The notes under the pieces are model-generated. The model saw only the letters and a list, made by a program, of their open reading frames with translations. It searched no databases and was not told the DNA's origin. Position numbers and translations under genes: made by a program. A stretch of DNA of 64,000 nt from NCBI RefSeq assembly GCF_002288925.2, contig NW_022098050.1:3284760-3348759 (forward strand), in the 5' to 3' direction. Within the stretch, counting starts at the first letter, position 1; every line of letters starts with the position of its first letter. Positions 35,885 through 48,455 of this stretch are shown here, piece by piece. Source of the stretch: Delphinapterus leucas (taxonomy: Eukaryota; Chordata; Mammalia; Artiodactyla; Monodontidae).

Positions 35885-37929
35885 GGCAAATACTAACAGT
35901 CATAAAAGGAGAAATTGACAGTAACAATAATCATGGGGGACTTTAACATACCATTTTCACCAATGGACAGATCATCCAGACAGAAAATCAATAAGGTACA
36001 CAGGCCTTAAATGACATATTAGACCAGATGGACTTTATTGATATTTATAGAGCATTCCATACAAAAGCAGCAGAATCCATGTTCTTCTCAAGTGCACATG
36101 GAACAATCTCCAGGATTGATCGCATGCTGGGCCACAAAGCAAGCCTCGGTAAATTTAAAGAAAATTGACAACGTACTGACAACAACTGACAACAAGCATA
36201 TTTTCTAACCACAATGTGAGGAAATACTATAAAAAAACAAACACATGGAGGCTAAACAATATGCTACTAAACAACCAATGGATCGCTGAAGAAATCAAAG
36301 AGGAAATGAAAAAACACCTAGAAACACATGAAAGCACAATGATCCAAAACCTATAGGACTCAGCAAAAGCAGTTCTAAGAGGGAAGTTTATAGCAATACA
36401 ATCTTACCTCAGGAAAGAAGAAACATCTCAAATAAACAACCTAACCTTACACCTAAAGCCACTACAGAGAAAGAAGAACAAACAAAACCCAAAGTTAGCA
36501 GAAGGAAAGAAAAAATCAGAGCAGAAATAAATGAAACAGAGATGAAGAAAAGTTCAATGAAACTAAAAACTGGTTCTTTGAAAAGACAAACAAAATTGAT
36601 AAGCCTTTAGCCAGACTCATCATGTAAAAAAGGGAGAGGGCCCAAATCAATACAATCAGAAATGAAAAAGAAGTTACAATGGACCCCACAGAAATACAAA
36701 GGATCATAAGAGACTACTACAAGCAACTATATGCCAATAAAATGGACAACCTGGAAGAAATGGACAAATTTTTAGAAAGGTACAACCTCCCAAGACTGAA
36801 TCAGGAAGAAACAGAAAATATGAAGAGACCAACCACAAGTAATGAAATTGTAACTGTGATTTAAAAACTCCCAACAACCAAAGTGTAGGACCAGCTGGTT
36901 TCACAGATGAATTTATCAAACATTTAGAGAAGAGTTAACACCTATCCTTCTGAAACTATTCCCCAAAAACTGCAGAAGTAGGAACACTCCCAAACTCATT
37001 CTATGAGGCCACCATCACACTGATACCAAAACTAGACAAAAATAGACAAAGATAACACACACACACACACAAAATAACAGGCCAATATCACTGATGAACA
37101 TAGACACAAAAATCCTCAATAAAATACTAGCAAACCAAATCCAACAATACATTAAAAGGATCATGCACAATGATCAAGTGGGATTTATCCCAGGTATGCA
37201 AGGATTTTTCAATATCCGCAAATCAATCAGTGTGATACACCACATCAACAATATGAAGAATTAAAAATCATAAGATCATCTCAATAAATGCAGGAAAAGC
37301 TTCTGACAAAATTCAACACCATTTATGATAAAAACTCTCCAGAAAGTGGGCATAGAGGGAACCTACCTCAACATAATAAAGGCCATATATGACAAACCTA
37401 TAGCTAACATCATACTCAACGATGAAAAGCTGAAAGCATTTCCTCTAAGATCAGGAACAAGACAAGGATGCCCACACTCTTGCCACTTTTATCCAAAATA
37501 GACTTGGAAGTCCTAGTCACAGCAATAAGAAAAATAAAAACAATCCAAACTGGAAAAGAAGACTGTCACTGTTTGCAGATGACATGATATATAGAGAGAG
37601 AGAATCCTAAAGATTCTACCAGAAAACTACTAGAGCTCATCAATGAATTCAGTAAAGTTGCAGGATACAAAATTAATGCACAGAAGTCTGTTGCATTTCT
37701 ATACACTAACAATGAAATATCAGAAAGAGAAATTAAAGCAACAATCCCACTTATCATTACATCAAGAAGGATAAAATACCTAGGAATAAACCTACCTAAG
37801 GAGGCAGAAGACCTGTACTCTGGAAACTATAAGATGCTGATGGAAGAAATTAAAGATGACACAAACAGTTGGAAAGAGGTACCATGTACTTGGATTGGAA
37901 AAAATAATATTGTCAAAATTACTATACTA

Positions 37930-38242
37930 GGGCTTCCCTGGTGGCGCACTGGTTAAGAATCCACCTGCCAGTGCAGCGGACATGGGTTCGAGCCCTGGTC
38001 CAGGAAGATCCCACATGCCACAGAGCAACTAACCACAACGGGTTCGATTTGTGTGCCACAACTACTGAAGCCCGCGTGCCTAGAGCCTGTGCTCTGCAAC
38101 AAGAGAAGCCACCGCAATGAGAAGCCCGTGCACCGCAATGAAGAGTAGCCTCAGCTCACCGCAACTAGAGAAAGCCCGCGGGCAGCAATGAAAGCCCAAT
38201 GCAGCCAAAAATAAAGAAAGAAAGCAATAATTCAAAAAATTT
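37930..38242 (+). mobile_element. CHR-type SINE, long form, in L1 ORF2
   Basis: A perfect 11-bp duplication (37919-37929 and 38243-38253). An internal 'aaccacaacgggttcgattt' stretch is a small local variation of the body. Confidence 0.94.
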
Positions 38243-39296
38243 TTACTATACTAACGAAAGCAATCTACAGATTCAGTGCAATCCCTATCAAATTACCAAT
38301 GGCATTTTTCACAGAATTAGAACCAAAAAAACCTTAAAATTTGTGTGGAGACACAAAAGACCCTGAATGGCCAAAGCAATCTTGAGAAAGAAAAATGGAG
38401 CTGGAGGAATCAGGCTCCCTAATTTCAGACTATATACTACAAGGCTACAGTCATCAAAATAGTATGGTACTGGCACAAAAACAGACATACAGATAAATCG
38501 AACAGTATAGAAAGCCCAGAAATAAACCCATGCACCTATGGTCAATTAGTCTATGACAAAGGAGGCAAGAGTATACAATGGAGAAAAGATAGTCTGTTCA
38601 ATAAATGGTGCTGGGAAAACTGGACAGGTACATGTAAAAATAAATGAAATTAGAACATTATCTAATACCATACACAAAAATAAAATTAAAAAGGACTAAA
38701 GACCTAAATGTAAGACCAGATACCATAAAACTCTTACAGGAAAACAGGAAGAACACTCTTTGACATAAATTGCAGCAATATTTTTTTCTATCTGTCTCCC
38801 ACAGTAATAGAAATAAAAATAAACAAATGGAACCTAATTAAATTCAAAAGCTTTTGCACAGCAAAGGAAACAATAAACAAAAAGACAACCGACAGAACTG
38901 GAGAAAACATTTGCAAGCAATGCAACCTGCAAGGGATTAATCTCCAAAATTTATGAACAGTTCGTGCGGCTCAATATCAAACAAACAACCCAATCAAAAA
39001 ACGGGCAGAAGACAGACCTAAATAGACATTTCCCCAAAGAAGACATACAGATGGCCAAGAAGCATATGAAAAGATGCTCAACATCACTAACTATTAGAGA
39101 AATGCAAATCAAAACTACAATGAGATATCACCTCACACCAGTCAGAATAGCCATTATCAAAAAGTTTACAAACAATAAATGCTGGAAAGGGTGTGGAGAA
39201 AAGGGAACCCTCCTACACTGTTGGTGGGAATGTAAAATTGGTACAGCCACTATGGAGAACTTAAAGTATGGAGGTTCCTTAGAAAACTAAAAGTAG

Positions 39297-39661
39297 GGGC
39301 TTCCCCGGTGGCACAGTGGTTAAGAATCTGCCTGTCAATGCAGGGGACATGGGTTCGAGCCCTGGCCCAGGAAGATCCCACATGCTGCGGAGCAACTAAG
39401 CCTGTGCACCACAACTACTGAGCCTGCACTCTAGAGCCCGCGAGCCACAAATAGTGAGCCTACGTGCCACAACTGCTGAAGCCCTCATGCCCAGAGCCTG
39501 TGCTCTGCAACAAGAGAAGCCACAACAATGAGAAGCCCGTGCACCGCAACAAAGAATAGCCCCCACTCACCACAACTAGAGAAAGCCTGCACACAGCAAC
39601 GAAGACCCAACACAGCCATAAATAAATAAATAAATAAATAAATAAATTTATAAGGCAAAAA
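39297..39661 (+). mobile_element. CHR-type SINE, long form, in L1 ORF2 C-terminus
   Basis: Head 'gggcttccccggtggcacag', tail a run of 'aaataaataaata' units (about 39618-39650). The L1 sequence resumes immediately afterwards. Confidence 0.92.
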
Positions 39662-42600
39662 ACCCCTAAAAACAGAGCTACCATATGATCCCGCAATCCC
39701 ACTCCTGGGCATATAACTGGAGAAAAACATGGTTCAAAAGGATACATGCACCCCAATGTTCATTGCAGCTCTGTTTACAATAGCCAAGACATGGAAGGAA
39801 CCTAAATGTCCATTGACAGATGAATGGATTAAGAAGATGAGGTACATATATACAATGGAATATTACTCAGCCATTAAAAAGAAAGAAAGAATGCCATTTG
39901 CACTAACATGGAGGGACCTGGAGATTATCATACTAAGTAAAGTAAGTCAGAGAAAGACATATCATATGATATTGCTAACATACGGGATCTAAAAAAAATG
40001 ATACAAATGAACTTATTTACTAAAGAGATATAGACTCACAGACTTAGAGAATGAACTTTTGGTTACCAGGGAGGAACAGTAGGGGGGAGGGATAGAGTAG
40101 AAGTTTGGGATTGACGGGTACACACTGATATATTTAAAGTAGATAACCAACAAGGACCTACTGTATAGCACAGGAAACTCTGCTCAATATTCCATAATAA
40201 CATAAATGGGAAAAGAATTTGAAAATGAATAGAAACATGTATAACTGAATTACTTTGCTGTACACCTGAAACTAGGACAACATTTTTAATCAACTTTATT
40301 CCAATATAAAATAGAAATTTTTTAAAAGGTAACTTAGTAAAAAAAAATGGTAAAAATAACTAAAACTACAGTAATTTATTAGGTACACAATATTAAAAAT
40401 TGTAACATCAATAACCTAAAATGTGAAGGGAGGAGAAGTTAAAGTATAAAGCTTAAGACTTTATTGAAGTTAAGGTGGTATTAGTTTAAAATAGTGTGTT
40501 TTAATTTTAAGATTTTTTAGAATGTAAGCCTCATGGTAACAAGTGATACATCTGAATTACAAAGAATATGATAAAGTCAAAGCATACTAGTACCTCATAA
40601 CATCAAAACACAATAAAAGAAAGCAGGGTAAGAAGGAAAAATGGATCTAGAAAACAACCAGAAAACAATTAACAAAATGGCCTAAGTCCTTACTTACCAA
40701 TAATTACTTTAAATGTAAACAGATTCAGTTCTCCAAACGAGAAACAGAATAGCTAAATGGATTTTTTTAAAAAAGATTCAACGATATGCTGCCTACAGGA
40801 ATGACTTTAGCCTTCAAGACACACATAGGCAGAGTAAATGGATGGAAAAATATTTTAAGCAAATAACTAAAAAGTCAGGAGTAGTTAAATCAGACAAAAT
40901 AGGCTTTAATTTTTAAAACGGTAAAAGGAGACAAAGAAGGTGATTTTATAATGATAAAGGGATCAATATATCATGAAGTTATAAAGATTATAATTATTGA
41001 TGTGCCCAACATTGGAAAACTGAAATATCAATACATGAAGCAAAAACTAATAGAGCTAAATAAAAGGAGAAGTAAACAGCAATACAGTAATAGTTGGGGA
41101 CTTTAACACCCTACTTTCAACGATGGATAGATCATCCAGACAGAGAAATCAATAAGGTAAGAGCAAATTTGAACAACACTATAGACCAAATATAATCACA
41201 GAATATCCTATCCAACATCAGCAGAAAACACATTCTTCTCAAGTGCACACAAAACATTTTCTAGGATAGACCATAGGTCACAAAATAAGTCTTAGAAAAT
41301 TCAAGAAGACTGAAATCATACCAAGTATCTTCTCTGACCACATTGGTATGAAACTAGAAATCAGTAACAAGAGGAAATTGGAAATTCACGAATACATGGA
41401 AATTAAACAACATTCTCCTGAATAACATATGGATCAAAGAAATTAAAGGGGCAATAAAGTATCTTGAGACAAAAAGTGGAGAAACAACATACCAAAACTT
41501 ATGGGATGCAGCAAAAGTAATTATAAGAGGGAAGTGCACAACAATAAAAACATTAAAAAGCAAGAAATTTCCCAAATAAGCAACCTAACTATGCCTTAAG
41601 GAGCTAGAAAAAGAAACTGAGCCCAAAGTTATTAGCAAGAGGAAGGAAATAATGATTAGAGAAGAAATAAATGAAATTGAGAACAGAAAAACAATAGAAA
41701 ACATTAACCAAACTAAGAGTTGGTTCTTTGAAAAGATAAACAAATTTGACAATCCTTTAGCTAGACTAACCAAGGAAAAAAGAACTCAAATCAACAAAAT
41801 TATACATGACAAAGAAGACATTACAACTGATACAACAGAAATACAAAGTTTATAAGAAGCTGTTGTGAAGAGCTCTACACCAGTAAACTGGACAACCTAG
41901 AAGAAGTGGAAAAATTCTTAGAAACATACAAACTATCAAGAGTGAGTCATGAAGGAATAGAAAGTCTAAATAGACCAGTTACTAGTAAGGTGATTAAATA
42001 AGTAATCAAAAATCTCCCAGTGAAGAAAAGCCCAGGACCAGATAGCTTCACTAGTGAAATTTGCCAAACATTTAAAGAAGAATTAACACTAATCCTCAAA
42101 TTCTGCCAAAAAAATAGAAAAGGAGGAAACACTTCCAAACTCATTTTATGAGGTCAGCATTACCTTGACACCAATGTCAGAAAAGGACACTATCAGAAAA
42201 ATACAGATCCATAACCCTGATTAATATAGAAGCAAAAACTCTCAAAATACTAGCAAACTGAATTCAACAGCATATTAAAAGGATAATTCAGCATGACCAA
42301 GTGGAATTATACTTAGGATGCAACGACGGCTCAACATACACAAATCAATGTGATACATCAGATTAACAGAATGAAAAAAATCATCTCAATATATGGAGAA
42401 AAAGCATTTGACAAAATACAACTTCTGTTCATGACTAAGAAAAACTCTGGTAGAGAAAGAAGGTATCTCCCACAGTTTACATCATACTCAGTGGTGAAAA
42501 GCCAAAAGATTCTAATGGCATTTTTACATAAGTAGGGAAAAAAAGAACAATCCTAAAGTTTGTAGAGAACCACAAAAGACCCCTAAATAACCTAGCCATC

Positions 42601-44223
42601 CTTAGAGAATAGAACAAAGCAGAAGGCCTCACACTTCCTAATTTCAAGCTATACTATAAAGCTATGGTAATTCAAACAGTATGGTACTGGCCTAAAAACA
42701 ACAAAAAAAATCAAATGGAACAGAATTGAGAGCCAAGAAATAAACCCAAGCATACACAGTCAACTAATATTTGACAAAAGAGCCAGGAATATTCAATGGA
42801 GAAAAGACAGTCTCTTTAATAATTGGTGCTGAAAAAACTGGATATTCACATGTAAAAAAAATGAAAAAAAGCCCCTATCTTATACTACTTATAAAAAGGA
42901 ACTTGAAGTGGATTAGAGACTTAAATGTAAGATGTGAAACCATGAAATTCCTAGATGACAAAACAGGAAAACGAGCTCCTTGATATAGGTCTTGGCAATG
43001 ATTTTTGGATATGACACCTTAAGCACTAGCAACAAAATGAAGTAAACAAACAAGTGGGATTACATCAAACTAAGAAGCTTCTGCACAGTAAAAGAAACTA
43101 TCAACACGTGAAAAGACAACCTACAAAATGGGGGAAAAAAACTGCAAACCATGTATCTGATAAGGGGTTAATATCCAAAGTATCTAAAGAACTCATACAA
43201 CTCAATAGCAAATAAATACATACTCTAATTTAAAAATGGGCAAAAGACCTTAATAGACATTTCTCCAAAGAAGATATATGAAAGGCCAACAGATACATGA
43301 AAAGATGCTCAATATCACTAGTCATTAGAAAAATGCAAATGAAAATCATGAGGTATCACCTCATGGCTATTAGGATGGCCATCGTCAAAAAGACACATAA
43401 CAGTCAGCACTGCTGCTCTACATGGATGGAGCTCGTGTGCTGTTGGTGGGAATGTAAATTGGTGCAGACACTATGGAGAACAGTATGGAGGGTGCTCAGA
43501 AAATTAAAAATACAACTACCATATGATCCAGCAATTCCACTGCTGGGTATTTATCCAAAGAAAAACACTAACTTGAAAAGATATAAGCATCCCCATGTTC
43601 TCTGCAGCATTATTTACAATAGCCAAGCTATGCAAACAACCTCAATGTCCACTGATGGATGAATGGATGAGGAACATGTGATAGGTAGAATGGAACATTA
43701 TTTAGCCACAGAAGAGTGAAATCTTGCCATCTGCAACATGGATGGACCTTGAGGGCATTATGTTAAGTGAAGTAAAAGAGGAAAAGGTAAATATCATATG
43801 ATCTCTCCTATGTGTAGAATCTTAAAATAAAAAAAGAAAAACACTGAGCTCATGGATATAGAAAACAGATTGGTGTTTTCCTGAGGTGGGGGCTGGGGGT
43901 TGGGCAAAAATGGGTGAAGAGGGTCAAAAGGTACAATTTACAGTGATAAAATGAAAAAATTATGGGGACGCAATATACAGCTTGGTGATACTTGGTGATA
44001 CAGTTAATAATACTGTACTGTATATTTGAAAGTAGCTAGGGGAGTGGATCCTGAAAGTTCTCATCATGAGAAAAAAAATTTTCACCACTAGGTATGGTGA
44101 TGGGTGTTAAATGGACTACTGTGGTGATCGTTTTGCAATATATACAAGTATTGAATCGTTATGTTGTACACCTGAAACTAATGTTATATGTCCATCATAC
44201 CTCAATTTTAAAAAAAAGAAAAT

Positions 44224-44429
44224 GGGGCTTCCCTGGTGGTGCAGTGGTTGAGAGTCCGCCTGCCGATGCAGGGGACACGGGTTCGTGCCCCGGTCCGGGA
44301 AGATCCCACCACGCCGCGGAGTGCCTGCGCCCGTGAGCCATGGCCGCTGAACCTGCGCGTCCGGAGCCTGTGCTCCGCAACGGGAGAGGCCACAGCAGTG
44401 AGAGGCCCGCGTACCGCAAAAAAAAAAAA
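44224..44429 (+). mobile_element. CHR-type SINE, short form
   Basis: It is inserted at the A-rich tail of the ancient L1M. It has little divergence from the copies at 50794 and 28806, so it belongs to the young subclass. Confidence 0.94.
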
Positions 44430-44861
44430 TGTTCCAGCCCCCAGAGCTGGCCCTTGGCAAGAGCCTCGGGAACGCGACCCACTCAACCATGTGCCAGAAA
44501 ATCTCATCGGGAATGCCAATGGCAGTAAGGGAACAAAAAAGTAATTTAAGATGAATATGACTAAACGGGAAAAGAAAATTTAAACTGCTGAATTATTAGA
44601 ACACCAAGTTTTTATTACAGTTCCACTGAAATCTCTCTGGGGTGACAGAATTGGTAGACAAGTTAGAAAAGGTAGAAATATACATTTTTATTATTCTAAC
44701 TGAATCACAGAAGCCAATCAAACCTTTCCTTGAAGGCTCTGCTTAAAATGCCAATGTAAGTATGTTGGGGGGGTCACATATAAACACCTTGATAGCAAAT
44801 ATCTTATCCAACTAGTTGATTAGTAATTTAGCAAGTACCTGAAGGAATAGGATAGACTAGG
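44430..44861. other. intronic stretch, no feature recognised
   Basis: No repeat family or exon signal assigned. Confidence 0.4.
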
Positions 44862-45075
44862 GCAGGGGTCAGCCAACATTTTCTGTAAAGGGCCAGAGAG
44901 TAAAGGTTTTAGGTTTCATGGGGCTGGATGGTCTCTGGCCTAACTACTCAGCGGTGCCTTTGTGGTGCTAAAGCAGCCATAGAGAATGCACAAACGCATG
45001 AGCCTTGGCTGTGCTTCAATAAAATTTTACTTACAAAAGCCATAGTTTGCCAAACAGAGGAAAAGCAAGTTGTCT
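44862..45075 (+). mobile_element. hAT-Charlie-type nonautonomous element
   Basis: The order 'ggggtcagccaacattttct', 'aaagggccagagagtaaa', then 'aataaaattttacttacaaa' and 'catagtttgccaa' fits a mammalian hAT-derived repeat whose exact name I do not assign. The two ends are partly complementary. Confidence 0.6.
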
Positions 45076-45114
45076 GGCTTTTTCATTTTTCCATGGAACT
45101 AAGAAGAGGTCAGG

Positions 45115-45559
45115 GGACTTCCCTGGTGGCAGAGTGGTTGGGAATCCGCCTGCCAGTGCAGGGGACACAGGTTAGATCCCTGGGCCAGGAAGATCCCACA
45201 TGCCGCAGAGCAACTAAGCCTGTGCACCACAACTAGTAAGCCTGCGCTCTAGAGCCCTCGAGCCACAACTGCTGAAGCCCGTGTGCCCTAGAGCCCACGC
45301 ACCACAACTACTGAGCCCACGCACTGCAACTACTGAAGCCCACATGCTCTAGGGCCCGCGTGCCGCAACTACTGAGCCTGCATGCTGCAACTACTGAAGC
45401 CTGCGTGCCTAAAGCCTGTGTTCCGCAAGAAGAGAAGCTACCACAATGAGAAGCCCGCGCACTGCAACAAAGAGTAGCCCCTGCTCACCACAACTAGAGA
45501 AAAGCCCGCATGCAGCAACGAATTTCCAATGCAGCCAAAAGAAAAAAAAAAGAGAGGCA
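45115..45559 (+). mobile_element. CHR-type SINE with expanded internal tandem module
   Basis: Flanked by a 14-bp repeat with one mismatch (45101-45114 and 45560-45573). At about 445 bp it is the longest SINE here. The segment 45215-45430 has about seven imperfect copies of a ~30-bp unit of the type 'gagcccgcgtgccgcaacta'. Confidence 0.92.
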
Positions 45560-45573
45560 AAGAAAAGGTCAGG

Positions 45574-46179
45574 AAACGTATGGTTGTGAAATAGAGCCTG
45601 CAAGGCCAATTTCCCACACAACGGAGTGGTGCGGGCTTGTGCTAACCAAAGAGCAACTCCCTAGCTGGGATGAGGCGACACAAGGTGGAGGTCAGGTGGC
45701 AGGGATTGGGGCTAAAGACGAGATGAATTGGGTTCCTATCAAAGGAGCCCAAAATGTTTTATATGGCTCTTCAGAGTTCATGGGAAGTCCAAGTACATGG
45801 GGAGAATAAACAAAGTTTTATCATTATTCATTGTCTTCATGCTGAAATGAGAAGTTAAATTGTAGCCTTTGATTAAACGAAGATTGTTCTAAAAACCTAG
45901 TTCTATTCACTGTAATACATGAATGAAACATTCCTCCCAAAATGTGCAGCACCGTGTCCATGACCCAGCATAACATCCTACCTCTTTAGCATTCAATCAG
46001 ACTGGCCACTCTTATTGACAACACGCTTCAGGACAGAAATCAAACAAGTTCTAATTCAATCCTTTCAGTTTCTAGCTTGTTTGGTTTTTTCCCTAAAAGA
46101 CACTGGTTGCCTCATTCTGTAGCTACAAAACTTACACAGCTAAAAAGGGCACATTCCCTAGCAAAGCGCCCCCCATCAA
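45574..46179. other. intronic stretch, no feature recognised
   Basis: No exon or repeat that I can assign. Confidence 0.4.
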
Positions 46180-46336
46180 ACTTTGAAGTTCTTAGGAATC
46201 ACCTGAAGGTCTTGTTAAAATGTAGTTTCTGATCCAGCACGTCTGGGATGGGGATCGAGAATTTGCATTTCTAACAAGCTCCCAGGTCATACTGACGCTG
46301 CTGGTCCACAGAGCACACTTGGAGAACCGCTTCTCT
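46180..46336 (-). mobile_element. MER5A-type hAT MITE
   Basis: The segments 'taggaatcacctgaaggtct', 'gagaatttgcatttctaaca' and 'ctgctggtccacagagcaca' match MER5 elements. Orientation is inferred from memory of the consensus. Confidence 0.7.
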
Positions 46337-46794
46337 AAAGGATGGTTATCCCTCTCTGAGGAGCTCTGTGAGAGCTGGGGAAGCTCCCTGCAGCAGGATG
46401 TGGGGCCTGAGGGCTCCTAGACCCCTCTCATCCCTTGAGCCAGCCTTTAGGGCCAACAACTGCTTGATCGCCTCCCTCGCAGGCATATCCTGGACGGGTT
46501 CAGCAAAGACAATTTGTTCTTTGGCTGAACCTGGACAGCATGTCAATTAGGCTTATTAGTGAAGAGGACCAAACCTCATTAGTTGGAAAACGATTGGGTT
46601 AGCTCTGGGGAGTCAATGTTAATTAGGTTATGCCCCAGAGCCAGAAATGAATGGGGGGAGTTCTGAAGTGCTGGTTCCTGAAGCTCACGGGAAATGGATT
46701 AGGCACTGAATCTGGCCTTCGCTTTTAATGAAATGACTGGGCCCTTCCTGTTCAGAGGTCTCCCTCCCGCCTTGGCCCTGCTGCAAGGACTCAC
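46337..46794. other. intronic stretch downstream of SRPX exon 8
   Basis: Mostly unassigned sequence. The last bases before 46795 are the exon 8 splice donor region. Confidence 0.45.
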
Positions 46795-46928
46795 CTGCAG
46801 CACCCCCAGCTGCAGCCGGTAGAGGAGGTTTCGGGCTGTGGGCGTGGACACAATGAGCAGTCTTCTTTTCTCATAAAACTGATCCAGAAGCGCAGCGGCT
46901 GTTCTGACGCCGACATTGACGTTCATGG
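46795..46928 (-). CDS. SRPX: SRPX exon 8: start of DUF4174 domain
   Basis: 134 nt: two bases completing an alanine codon, then 44 codons ending on a codon boundary (phase 1 in, phase 0 out). The acceptor is 'gattacag' and the donor GTGAGT (46794-46789). The product begins MNVNVGVRTAAALLDQFYEK and ends RLQLGVLQ. The family-typical linker from the third sushi domain leads into DUF4174 here. The internal ATG at the exon start is not a translation start. Confidence 0.97.
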
Positions 46929-47107
46929 CTGTAATCAGAAATGGCCAGACAGGTCAGAAACTCTCTACTGGTTCTGGCTCAACACAGCCTGTGATGAGAC
47001 ACAGAACCATATGTGTAAGAAGTAAACCCTGAGATAAAGATTCAACTAGAAATATTAGTTTATTCGGGAGGTGGTCCCAAGGAGCACTGGGTTGGGGAGG
47101 GGGGAAG

Positions 47108-47530
47108 TGTGTTAGTTTCCTCTCGCTGCTATCACTGGCCACCACAAACCCCGTGGCTTAACAAACACACATTCTCTTACAATCCTGGCGGTCCGAAGTT
47201 TGGGACGGGTTTCACTGGGGTAAAGGCAAGGTTGTTGGCTCGTAGCCTTTCCCCCACCTTCAAAGCCAGCAGCATAGCATCTTCCAGCCTCTCTCCTCTC
47301 TGACCTCTGCTTCCCTCATCGTTTTCTCTGACGCTGAGAGCACGCCTGCCTCCCTCTTATAAGGACGCTTGTGATTCCATTGAGCCCACCTGGATAATCC
47401 ACGCTCTTCTCCCCATCTCAAAATCCTTAACTTAATTACATCTTCAAAGTGCCTTCTGCTACCTAACGTAATATATTCACAGGTTCTGGGGATGAGGATG
47501 TGGGTATTTTTGCTAGGCCTGGGGGGTGGG
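47108..47530. mobile_element. decayed interspersed repeat, family not assigned
   Basis: It starts with 'tgttagtttcctctcgctgct' and continues with 'ccgtggcttaacaaacacac' and 'ttataaggacgcttgtgatt'. This is a common mammalian repeat whose name I cannot fix with confidence (DNA-transposon or LTR-like). Confidence 0.45.
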
Positions 47531-47825
47531 CATTCCTCTCCTGCCTCAGGAAATGAGACAGGGAAGGAAAGAGGGATGTTCTTTGTACTTTGATGTATGA
47601 AATTGAAGAGCCTCAGGCATTTAGCTGACAACGTATGTGTCTGTGTCTCTCTGTCTCTGTCTCTCAGCTAACTCTGAATGGCTGGGATTAAAGGGAAAGC
47701 ACAAAGATGAGAAAGTACCAGGAAACGAGAAAACAGTGAAGTATAGAAATAAAAGACATGTCTGGAATTTTCTGGCCAGCCCAAATTTCACACTATAATC
47801 ACTACCCAGCCCAATTTGTGTTCCT

Positions 47826-47990
47826 CAGCTGTGTTTCTCAGCTGACAGGTATTGAGAGTTTACCCTGTGCCAGGCCCCGCTCAATTCCACTGTTGAACAG
47901 ATGACCTCATTTAATACTTACAACCACTCCAGGAGTGGGCAAAGTATTATCCTCCTCATTTGACATTAGGAGGAAAGATTCCAAATGCCC
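47826..47990 (-). mobile_element. MIR SINE relic
   Basis: Read in reverse, the segments 'gacctcatttaatacttaca' and 'tattatcctcctcatttgac' correspond to the MIR 3' half. A pyrimidine-rich (TCTG)-like tract is just upstream at 47634-47668. Confidence 0.6.
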
Positions 47991-48275
47991 AAGGTCTGCG
48001 GGACCTTCCAGCCAGTGCTGCAAAGCAGGCATTCTATTGTCTGTGTGCAGCAGACATGAGAGAGAAATCAGAAGATAGGCAGAGGCACAGGAGGAGGGCA
48101 GGTGAGGTGGGCTGCCCGGGGATTCGAGGACTGTTTTCACCCATCCGATGAAGAGGGCTGGCACCGAACCTTTCACGGTATACAGAACGAAGCCCTCCCT
48201 CCTCCCTGTACTGGAAATCTGGGCCAAAGGGTCTTCAGGGTCTGCTGCTGGCTGGAGAGAGGGCTGCCCTCGTAC

Positions 48276-48455
48276 CTGCACAGGTGGGCTCTGTGCCAGA
48301 CCAGGCCAGGTTGGACTGACACACTCGGGCAGGGCTCCCCTGGAGCTCGTAGCCTCCGATGCAGGAGAATTCACAGGTGGCCCCGTAATTATCGCCGTCG
48401 CTGGAGCACTTCATGTAGCCATTCTCCGGGGCGTTGAGTTTGCCGCAGCGTCTGA
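48276..48455 (-). CDS. SRPX: SRPX exon 7: third sushi (CCP) domain
   Basis: 180 nt with 59 whole codons (phase 1 at both ends, the usual symmetrical sushi module). The acceptor is 'cacacag' and the donor GTACGA (48275-48270). The product begins RRCGKLNAPENGYMKC and ends WSGTEPTCA. Six cysteines are seen (domain residues 3, 16, 27, 31, 45, 58), with the conserved W51 of the WSG motif before the last cysteine. The four sushi cysteines plus an extra pair are typical of SRPX-family domains. Confidence 0.98.

Larger units (their letters stand above)
33334..40318 (+). mobile_element. near-full-length younger L1 carrying four SINEs
   Basis: It starts with the 5' UTR ('ggagacaagatggcagagta') and has ORF1 (C-terminal part 34789-35187), ORF2 endonuclease (35567-35884), reverse transcriptase with FADD at 37572-37583, the C-terminal cysteine-rich region (38964-39290) and the 3' UTR ending at about 40318. 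Removing the four SINEs leaves about 5.7 kb. Stops and frameshifts make it inactive. Flanks 'tttaaaagttac' (33311-33322) and 'tttaaaaggtaac' (40321-40333) may be its diverged target-site duplication. Confidence 0.85.
30200..44222 (+). mobile_element. second ancient L1M, 14-kb footprint, split by a younger L1
   Basis: Probable 5' UTR at about 30200-31430 with several imperfect repeats of a 'cagggaa...ccccacctactgctg' module. ORF1-like sequence follows at about 31440-33330. After a 7-kb insertion, inter-ORF and ORF2 sequence resumes at about 40320 and runs to the 3' end at about 44222 ('gttgtacacctgaaactaatg', then the A-rich tail). ORFs such as 41652-41855 and 43297-43662 are ORF2 fragments. 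The start is uncertain. Antisense to SRPX. Confidence 0.7.

Noticed and set aside
45215..45430. CRISPR-like array of ~30-bp units
   Set aside because: The units are imperfect, without unique spacers, and lie inside a SINE bounded by a target-site duplication in a mammalian genome.
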